DNA from: Microbacterium oxydans
GTDB lineage: Bacteria; Actinomycetota; Actinomycetes; Actinomycetales; Microbacteriaceae
Assembly (NCBI RefSeq): GCF_000956525.1
Contig: NZ_JYIW01000016.1
Coordinates: forward strand, 56,464 to 120,463
Reading direction: 5' to 3'
DNA: 64,000 bases
Shown here: in pieces, positions 58,018-64,000 of the stretch
How positions within the stretch are numbered: position 1 is the stretch's first letter
How the letters are laid out: the number at the start of each line of letters is the position of its first letter
Notes under the pieces: model-generated
Told to the model about the DNA's origin: nothing
Database searches by the model: none
What the model saw: only the letters and a program-made list of their open reading frames with translations
Made by a program: the position numbers and the translations under genes

Positions 58018-59679
58018 TCAGGCGCCGAGCGCCGCCGACACCACGGCGCGGGCCTCGGCCTGCACCTCGGCGAGATGCTCGGGGCCGCGCAGGCTCTCGG
58101 CGTACAGCTTGTAGACGTCCTCCGTGCCCGACGGACGAGCGGCGAACCACGCGTGCTCGGTCTGCACCTTCAGACCGCCGATCGCGGCACCGTTGCCCGG
58201 CGCGTGCGAGAGCTTGGCGGTGATGGGCTCGCCGGCGAGCGTCGTCGCCGACACCGATTCCGGCGCCAGCTTGCCCAGCGTGGCCTTCTGCTCGGGGGTC
58301 GCCGGGGCATCCACCCGCTGATATGCCGATGAACCGAAGGCGGCTTCGAGCTCCGCATACCGCTCCGACGGCGTCTTGCCCGTCACGGCGATGATCTCAG
58401 CGGCGAGCAGGCACAGCAGGATGCCGTCCTTGTCGGTCGACCAGACGCTGCCGTCCCTGCGCAGGAACGAGGCGCCGGCGGACTCCTCGCCGCCGAACGC
58501 GACAGAGCCGTCGAGCAGACCCGGCACGAACCACTTGAACCCGACCGGCACCTCGAGCAGGCGGCGTCCGAGCGACTCGGCCACGCGATCGATGATCATC
58601 GACGAGACGAGCGTCTTGCCGATCGCGGCGTCGCGCGGCCACTCGGAGCGGTGCGAGAACAGGTAGTCGATCGCGACGGCGAGGTAGTGGTTCGGGTTCA
58701 TCAGACCCGCGTCGGGGGTGACGATGCCGTGGCGATCGGCGTCCGCGTCGTTGCCGGTGAGGACGTCGTAGTCGCCCTTCTTCGCGACCAGCGAGGCCAT
58801 CGCCGAGGGGGACGACGGATCCATCCGGATCTTCTCGTCCCAGTCGAGCGTCATGAAGCGCCAGGTCGGATCGACCTCGGGGTTCACGACCGTCAGCTCC
58901 AGGTCGTGCATCTCCTTGATGAGCGCCCAGTACTCCACGGATGCTCCGCCGAGGGGGTCGGCGCCGATCCGCACGCCCGCACGGCGGATCGCGTCGATGT
59001 CGATGATCGACGGGAGGTCGCGCACGTAGGCGTCACGGAAGTCGTAGCCGGTGATCGCATCCCAGTCGACATCGGCGAAGCGCTCGCGCTTGACGCCCTC
59101 GAGGCCGTTGGCGATCAGCTCATTCGCGCGGTCGGCGATCCAGCCGGTGGCGTCGGTGTCAGCCGGTCCACCGTGCGGCGGGTTGTACTTGAAGCCGCCG
59201 TCGCGCGGCGGGTTGTGCGAGGGTGTGACCACGATGCCGTCAGCCCGGCCGGCGTTCCCCTCTGCCCCTCCCTGAGCCTGCGGAAGGGAACGGTTGTAGG
59301 TGAGGATCGCGTGACTGAGCGCCGGCGTCGGAACCCAGGAGTCGCGGGAGTCGACTCTGACGTCGACGCCGTTCGCGAGCAGCACCTCGATCGCGCTGCG
59401 CTCGGCGGGCAGCGAGAGGGCGTGGGTGTCGCGACCGAGGAACAGCGGACCGGTGATGCCCTGCGCAGCGCGGTAGTCGACGATCGCCTGCGTGGTGGCG
59501 AGGATGTGGTTCTCGTTGAAGCTGCCCGACAGCGACGATCCGCGGTGCCCGCTGGTGCCGAAGGCGACGCGCTCGGCGGCGACATCCGGGCGGGGGATGC
59601 GGTCGTAGTAGGCGGCGATCAACTCGTCGACATCGATGAGGTCAGTGTCCTCCGCGGGGAGGCCGGCACGGCTCGTCAT
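58018..59679 (-). CDS. pgm: Alpha-D-glucose phosphate-specific phosphoglucomutase
   Basis: 553 residues. The N-terminal segment [29 protein letters not shown] in parts, the phosphoserine loop [13 protein letters not shown] (Ser 154), the metal loop [14 protein letters not shown], and [12 protein letters not shown] are all Pgm signatures. It interconverts glucose-1-phosphate and glucose-6-phosphate, closing the Leloir route from galTKE. A diverged 24-bp repeat inserts [13 protein letters not shown] directly before the phosphoserine loop. Confidence 0.95.
   Translation of the reverse strand: MTSRAGLPAEDTDLIDVDELIAAYYDRIPRPDVAAERVAFGTSGHRGSSLSGSFNENHILATTQAIVDYRAAQGITGPLFLGRDTHALSLPAERSAIEVLLANGVDVRVDSRDSWVPTPALSHAILTYNRSLPQAQGGAEGNAGRADGIVVTPSHNPPRDGGFKYNPPHGGPADTDATGWIADRANELIANGLEGVKRERFADVDWDAITGYDFRDAYVRDLPSIIDIDAIRRAGVRIGADPLGGASVEYWALIKEMHDLELTVVNPEVDPTWRFMTLDWDEKIRMDPSSPSAMASLVAKKGDYDVLTGNDADADRHGIVTPDAGLMNPNHYLAVAIDYLFSHRSEWPRDAAIGKTLVSSMIIDRVAESLGRRLLEVPVGFKWFVPGLLDGSVAFGGEESAGASFLRRDGSVWSTDKDGILLCLLAAEIIAVTGKTPSERYAELEAAFGSSAYQRVDAPATPEQKATLGKLAPESVSATTLAGEPITAKLSHAPGNGAAIGGLKVQTEHAWFAARPSGTEDVYKLYAESLRGPEHLAEVQAEARAVVSAALGA
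59268..59288 (-). repeat. Diverged 24-bp repeat inside pgm
   Basis: CTCCCTGAGCCTGCGGAAGGG is a degenerate reverse copy of the unit (GCGGAAGGG in place of GTCGAAGGG). It is read as LPQAQGG in phosphoglucomutase, 10-20 residues before the active-site loop. Confidence 0.7.
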
Positions 59680-59747
59680 GCAGACAGTCTGCCCCCGATC
59701 GCGCCTGAGGCGAAACTTCGATTCCCGTGTTCGACGGGAGGGCTAAG

Positions 59748-60698
59748 GTGAAACGCGTGACTGAACGCCGCACCTACAGCTATCTCGGACCAGCCGGCAC
59801 CTTCACGGAGGCCGCGCTCGAGCAGGTCGCTGAAGCTCGCGGCCAGAACTGGCGGCCGGTGCACAACGTCGGCGAAGCCCTCGCCGACGTGCTGGAAGGC
59901 CGCAGCGACGCCGCGATGATCGCGATCGAGAACTCGATCGAGGGCGGCGTCTCCACGACGCAGGATGCGCTGGCGACACTGCCCGGTCTCCGCATCATCG
60001 GCGAGTACCTGGTGCGCGTGAACTTCGTGCTCGTCGCACCGCGCGGCACGACCCTCGACGAGGTGACGGTCATCGCCGCGCACCCGGTCGCCTATGCGCA
60101 GTGCCACGGCTGGCTCGGCGCGAACATCCCGGCGCACTCGCATGTGCCGGCATCCAGCAACGTCGCCTCGGCCATCGGCGTGCTCGACGGCACGCTCCCG
60201 GCGCAGGCCGCGATCGCCGCTCCCGGCGTCGTGAAGCACCTCGACGTCGACGTGCTGGCGGAGGACATCGGAGACAACGCCCAGGCCGTGACCCGCTTCG
60301 TGCTCGTCACGCGCACGACAACCGCGCCGGCTCCCACGGGTGCAGACAAGACCTCGCTGATCGTCGAGCTGCCGAACGATCATCCCGGTTCGCTCCTCGA
60401 GATGCTCGAGCAGTTCTCGACCCGCGGCATCAACCTCTCGCTCATCCAGTCACGTCCGATCGGCGACGAGCTCGGCCGGTATCGCTTCGTGCTCGACGCC
60501 GATGGGCACATCGAGCACGAGCGGATGGCTGATGCCCTGCTCGGCATCCGACGCTTCAGCCCACGGGTCGTGTTCCTGGGGTCGTACCCTCGGGCCGACC
60601 GCCAGATCGTGCACTACCCCGAGCGCTACGCCGACGACATCTTCGTCGAGGCGCGGGACTGGCTGCGCGGCATCCTCAGCGGCGAACCGACCGAGTAG
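59748..60698 (+). CDS. pheA: Prephenate dehydratase
   Basis: 316 residues from a GTG at 59748, with GGGAGGG 5 bases upstream; a second GTG at 59757 is possible. YSYLGPAGTFTEAALEQVAE, IAIENSIEGGVSTTQDALA and the TRF motif in AVTRFVLVTR form the catalytic domain. The C-terminal ACT domain (LIVELPNDHPGSLLEMLEQFSTRGINLSLIQSRPIG in parts) binds phenylalanine for feedback control. It makes phenylpyruvate from prephenate. There is no fused chorismate mutase. Confidence 0.95.
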   Translation: MKRVTERRTYSYLGPAGTFTEAALEQVAEARGQNWRPVHNVGEALADVLEGRSDAAMIAIENSIEGGVSTTQDALATLPGLRIIGEYLVRVNFVLVAPRGTTLDEVTVIAAHPVAYAQCHGWLGANIPAHSHVPASSNVASAIGVLDGTLPAQAAIAAPGVVKHLDVDVLAEDIGDNAQAVTRFVLVTRTTTAPAPTGADKTSLIVELPNDHPGSLLEMLEQFSTRGINLSLIQSRPIGDELGRYRFVLDADGHIEHERMADALLGIRRFSPRVVFLGSYPRADRQIVHYPERYADDIFVEARDWLRGILSGEPTE

Positions 60699-60719
60699 CC
60701 GCGAGCCGTCTCCGCGGGC

Positions 60720-60944
60720 TCAGTGCTCCTGGAACATCGGCCAGGCGCTGCCGGGCGTCATGTGCGAGTGCAGTGCGCCCTTCGCTGATGCGAGGCTCGG
60801 ATACGTGCCGGTGGCGGCATCCGCTCCTGCCATCGTGACCCGGTATCCGTCGTCCACGTGGCGGATGCTGCCGACCACGCCGTTCGTGCCATACGCGACC
60901 CAGAGTGCGAGTGTCTTGGTGGTGGTATCGGTGGTGGTGCTCAT
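60720..60944 (-). CDS. Small conserved hypothetical protein
   Basis: 74 residues: MSTTTDTTTKTLALWVAYGT, then NGVVGSIRHVDDGYRVTMAG and LASAKGALHSHMTPGSAWPMFQEH. It looks like a small beta-strand and helix domain. Similar short proteins occur in Microbacteriaceae and are sometimes labelled methyltransferase by error. No function is evident. It converges on pheA, 22 bp after its stop. Confidence 0.7.
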   Translation of the reverse strand: MSTTTDTTTKTLALWVAYGTNGVVGSIRHVDDGYRVTMAGADAATGTYPSLASAKGALHSHMTPGSAWPMFQEH

Positions 60945-61037
60945 CGTCGAACTCCTCTCTGCGCCCGAGGCTACGCCCGCCGCACGCGCGTGACCAGGCC
61001 TTGACAGCGGTGTGTGGCGCGGGGAGAGCAGCGCGCG

Positions 61038-62087
61038 TCAGAGCGCCGCGGCCACCAGCTCCAGGGTCTGGGAACGGGCGGATGCCGACGCCATCTCCTC
61101 CGAGTCGTAGTACCCGGCGACCGGGGAGAGCATGACCTCGTCGACGCCGAAGCGGGTGGCGAACTCGCGGACCTCGGCGGCGACGGACTCGCCAGTGCCG
61201 ACGAACCACCGGGAGCGCGCGCCCTGCACGACCTGCTCGGTGGCGGCATCCGCCTCGGTAGCGGTCGCGGCGATCGCCTGTTCCACCGTCTCGAGGGCGG
61301 TGAGCGGCTTGTTCAGACGTAGTCGCGACATCATGCGCAGCTGCGGCAGCGCACGAGCCTCTGCCTCTTCCACGGTCGGCGAGGCAACCGCGTTCACGGT
61401 GAGGAAGGTGCGCGGCTCGGGGTGCTCCTCGTTCGGCTGGTAGCCGGAGCGGTAGAGATCGAGCGCGCGCTCCACGCCCTGGCCGGAGAAGTGGTTCGCG
61501 AAGACGTAGGGCAGGCCGTGGGATGCCGCGAGCTGCGCCGAATAGTCGCTCGAGCCGAGCAGCCAGACCTCGGGTGCGCCGGTCGCCGCCGGAGTGGCAT
61601 GCACGGTGTATTCGCCGCCGGAGGTGAAGCGCACGGTCGCGCCCTCGCCGGAGATGAGCGCGGTGATGTCCTGCACGTGACGGGGGAACTGCTCGACATC
61701 GCTGGTCGTACCGGCCTGCCGCAGCAGCTGCGTGATCACCGGGTCGCTGCCCGGCGCGCGTCCGAGACCGAGGTCGATGCGTCCTGGCGCGATGGCCTCG
61801 AGTGCGGCGAACTGCTCCGCGACGATGAGCGGCGCGTGGTTCGGCAGCATCACGCCGCCCGAGCCCAGACGGATCCGTCCGGTGCGGGTCGCCGCAGCGG
61901 CGATCAGCACCGGGGGAGTGGTCGATGCGACGGCCGGCATGTTGTGGTGCTCGGCGAACCAGTAGCGGCGGTAGCCCAGCCGATCAGCGGTCTCGGCGAG
62001 CGACAGGGAGGAGGCGATCGCCTCGGCGCTGGTCTGGCCGGTTCGCACCGGGACGAGGTCGAGGACGGAGAGTGCTGTTTCAGACAT
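61038..62087 (-). CDS. LLM-class flavin-dependent oxidoreductase
   Basis: 349 residues from MSETALSVLDLVPVRTGQTS; the longer frame to 62252 overlaps the antiporter start region and is rejected. The luciferase-like barrel has GYRRYWFAEHHNMPAVASTTPPVLI in parts, RIRLGSGGVMLPNHAPLIVAEQFAAL in parts, RIDLGLGRAPGSDP and GAPEVWLLGSSDYSAQLAA. This subgroup (MsnO8-like) uses reduced FMN. The substrate is unknown. It is divergent from the antiporter with 53 bp between starts. Confidence 0.92.
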   Translation of the reverse strand: MSETALSVLDLVPVRTGQTSAEAIASSLSLAETADRLGYRRYWFAEHHNMPAVASTTPPVLIAAAATRTGRIRLGSGGVMLPNHAPLIVAEQFAALEAIAPGRIDLGLGRAPGSDPVITQLLRQAGTTSDVEQFPRHVQDITALISGEGATVRFTSGGEYTVHATPAATGAPEVWLLGSSDYSAQLAASHGLPYVFANHFSGQGVERALDLYRSGYQPNEEHPEPRTFLTVNAVASPTVEEAEARALPQLRMMSRLRLNKPLTALETVEQAIAATATEADAATEQVVQGARSRWFVGTGESVAAEVREFATRFGVDEVMLSPVAGYYDSEEMASASARSQTLELVAAAL

Positions 62088-62140
62088 CCCTGATGGCAAC
62101 GCGGACACGTGGCCGGACATTCCCCCGCTACCGTTGGGGC

Positions 62141-63871
62141 ATGGAAGCAGGCATCTTCTACGTCCTCGTCGGAGCCGTCGCCGTCGCCGCGTTCGCGCGC
62201 TGGCGAGGCTGGCCGGCACCGCTGCTGGTGACGGTCGTCGCGCTCGCGGCATCCTTCCTGCCGTTCGTGCCCGATCTCGACATCGACGGCCATGTGCTGC
62301 TCAGCCTCGTGCTGCCGCCGCTGCTGTACTCGGCCGCACTCGATGTGTCGTTCGTCGGCTTCAAGCGCAGTCTGCCGCAGATCCGTCGCCTGGGCATCTG
62401 GCTCGTGCTGCTCACGGCGCTCGCGGTCGGCTTCACCGCCTGGTTGATCATGCCGTCGCTGACCCTGCCGGGCGCCCTGCTGCTCGGTGCGATCGTCGCG
62501 CCGCCGGATGCCGTGTCAGCCGCGGCGATCGGACGCAGGCTCGGGCTGCCCCGGCGCATCATGACCGTGCTCTCGGGCGAGAGCCTGATCAACGACGCCA
62601 CCTCGCTCACGCTGTACCGGGTGTTCGCCGCGATCCTGGCCGGCGCGACGCTCACGGTCTGGGACGGCGTGTGGCAGTTCCTGCTCGCGGTCGTGATCGG
62701 CGTCGTGATCGGTCTCGTGTTCGGCATCGTGCTGCACCAGCTCCGGATGCGCGTCACCGACCCGGTGGTGATCGGCACCTTCGGTCTGCTCGCACCGTTC
62801 GGCGCATACGCGATCGCCGAGCACCTGCTGGGCTCCGGCGTGATCGCCGTCGTCGCGATGGGGCTGTACGTCGGCTACAACTCCCCACGCACCGACTACA
62901 CGACGCGTCAGCAGGAGAAGCCGCTCTGGCTCTCAGCCGACCTGCTGCTCGAGAGCTTCGTCTTCGCCTACATCGGCCTGCAGTTCCCGCGGGTGCTGAG
63001 CGACCTGGGCAGCGAGTCGGTCGAGCAGATCCTGCTGCTCTCCCTCGCGGTGCTGCTGGTCGTGCTCGTCGTGCGTCCGCTCTACATCTATCCCACCAGC
63101 GCGTGGGCGAACTTCCAGGACCGCAAGCGGCTGCAGCGCTGGGACCGCGGCGTCGAGAGCGGAGAGTTCGAGAAGCGGCACGGCAGGTCGCGGCGCTTCG
63201 GGCAGTTCACCGCCGACGAGCTGCGCACGCACATCGTTCGCGATCAGATGGCCGGGCTGCAGCTGACGTGGAAGGACAGCGCCGTGATCTCCTGGGCGGG
63301 GATGCGCGGCGTCGTCACGCTGGCGATCGCGCTCGCCGCGGCCGACCTCGCGACGCTCGACGACAAGTCGTCGCACGCGATCGTGGTCGTCGCCTTCGTG
63401 GTGACGGTCGGCACGCTGCTGCTGCAGGGGCTGACGCTGCCGATGCTGATCCGCCGCCTCGGGATCGCGGGCGACGTGGATCATGCGCAGGATGCGAAGG
63501 CGCTGCAGGCCGTCAAGGAGAAGAGCCGTGAGGCCGGCAAGGCGTTCCTCGCCGAGAAGCGCGTGGAGTGGGAAGCGAAGTACGGACCCGTCGACCTCGG
63601 CGTGTTCGATGCGTTCACGAAGCGCATGAGCCGGGTCGAGAAGGATACGGATGCCGCGCAGGAGGTCGAGGATGCCGTGCCGCGTCCGTCGTACGAAGAC
63701 CTGGTGGCGCTGTCGAAGGGCTGGCTGCAGGTGCGCCGCGAGATCCTGCTGAAGGAGCGCGATGCCGGCGAGCTCGACGAAGAGCTGATGCGCGAACTGA
63801 TCGCCGCGATGGATGCCGAGGAGCTCGCGCTCGACACTCGCGGCGCGACTCGCGAGCCCGGCCGCGCGTAG
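62141..63871 (+). CDS. Na+/H+ antiporter, CPA1 family
   Basis: 576 residues: about twelve transmembrane helices (to residue about 450) and a cytoplasmic tail. The CPA1 signatures are FLPFVPDLDIDGHVLLSLVLPPLLYSAALD in parts, GAIVAPPDAVSAAAIGRRLGLP, VLSGESLINDATSLTLY (the ion-binding N-D pair) and SWAGMRGVVTLAIALA. The tail (AKALQAVKEKSREAGKAFLAEKRVEWEAKYG...) is helical and charged. It exchanges Na+ for H+ to hold pH. The 85-bp palindrome follows the stop at 35 bp. Confidence 0.92.
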   Translation: MEAGIFYVLVGAVAVAAFARWRGWPAPLLVTVVALAASFLPFVPDLDIDGHVLLSLVLPPLLYSAALDVSFVGFKRSLPQIRRLGIWLVLLTALAVGFTAWLIMPSLTLPGALLLGAIVAPPDAVSAAAIGRRLGLPRRIMTVLSGESLINDATSLTLYRVFAAILAGATLTVWDGVWQFLLAVVIGVVIGLVFGIVLHQLRMRVTDPVVIGTFGLLAPFGAYAIAEHLLGSGVIAVVAMGLYVGYNSPRTDYTTRQQEKPLWLSADLLLESFVFAYIGLQFPRVLSDLGSESVEQILLLSLAVLLVVLVVRPLYIYPTSAWANFQDRKRLQRWDRGVESGEFEKRHGRSRRFGQFTADELRTHIVRDQMAGLQLTWKDSAVISWAGMRGVVTLAIALAAADLATLDDKSSHAIVVVAFVVTVGTLLLQGLTLPMLIRRLGIAGDVDHAQDAKALQAVKEKSREAGKAFLAEKRVEWEAKYGPVDLGVFDAFTKRMSRVEKDTDAAQEVEDAVPRPSYEDLVALSKGWLQVRREILLKERDAGELDEELMRELIAAMDAEELALDTRGATREPGRA

Positions 63872-63905
63872 CGCCGCACTCCCTCGCTCTGCCCCCCGAT
63901 CGCTG

Positions 63906-63990
63906 TGCCGAGCGGCCCCCTTGTGTGCGAGCGCCCCCTGTACGTGCAGCGCTCAGGGGGCCGGGTCGCACACAAGGGGGTGGCTCGGCA
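63906..63990. repeat. 85-bp GCCGAGCGGCCCCC palindromic repeat, copy 3
   Basis: It starts TGCCGAGCGGCCCCCTTGTG and ends ACAAGGGGGTGGCTCGGCA, with an inner stem of CCCCCTG...CAGGGGG. It lies just after the antiporter gene at the window edge. Its outer arms match copies 1 and 2 at 5535 and 18147. Confidence 0.85.
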
Positions 63991-64000
63991 GGAGGGAGGG

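Overview
The window is a high-GC chromosomal segment, most likely from a Microbacterium or close relative (Microbacteriaceae, Actinomycetota). The evidence is the dense GC-rich coding, many stop/start overlaps of the ATGA and GTGA type, frequent GTG starts, a DUF222/HNH protein, and the octamer GGATGCCG/CGGCATCC throughout. No rRNA, tRNA, CRISPR array, prophage or insertion-sequence transposase was found. Apart from its short repeats the region reads as ordinary chromosome with many small operons.

Layout. 1-10 kb: the end of an enoyl-CoA hydratase, a MarR/SRPBCC/DUF1905 operon, etfBA with a cytochrome b-type membrane protein, a GNAT, a thioesterase-like protein, and two membrane-protein units that converge and overlap. 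10-18 kb: putA; a small membrane protein with an HTH repressor behind a two-operator promoter; a quinone-oxidoreductase-like MDR protein; a guanidino hydrolase with ornithine aminotransferase. Proline, arginine and ornithine catabolism are therefore close together. 18-25 kb: MarR/MFS exporter, cutC, alpha/beta hydrolase, DUF1684 protein, a domain-permuted lipoate ligase and an orphan beta-class DNA methyltransferase. 25-34 kb: TetR/MFS/carboxylesterase, an AbiEi/DUF559-like protein, a DUF2993-like protein, and a flavin monooxygenase/MarR/DUF3237 operon. 34-41 kb: TetR and a five-gene operon of overlapping genes (amidohydrolase plus a complete peptide-type ABC importer). 41-45 kb: Lrp, PuuB-like oxidase, cupin and aldehyde dehydrogenase, fitting putrescine catabolism. 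45-52 kb: M23 peptidase, GNAT, DUF222/HNH, and a ROK/ChbG/GPH-symporter sugar operon. 52-64 kb: galT-galK-galE with a divergent LacI regulator, glycerate kinase, phosphoglucomutase, prephenate dehydratase, LLM oxidoreductase and a Na+/H+ antiporter. galTKE and pgm together make a complete Leloir route.

The most unusual content is repetitive. Four families of short, apparently non-autonomous repeats are interspersed. One is a 24-bp unit (CCCTTCGACAGG...GGGACCCA) that is translated in frame inside at least six proteins. One is a 72-bp inverted-terminus element present once between genes and once, at the same length, inside the methyltransferase gene. One is an approximately 85-bp palindrome at convergent gene ends. 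One is a GGCACC...GGTG(C/T)CA element of about 51 bp in five copies, two of which flank a single gene as near-identical direct repeats. Several regulator genes have clear palindromic operators. The M23 peptidase has a coding-like N-terminal extension with no canonical start codon.
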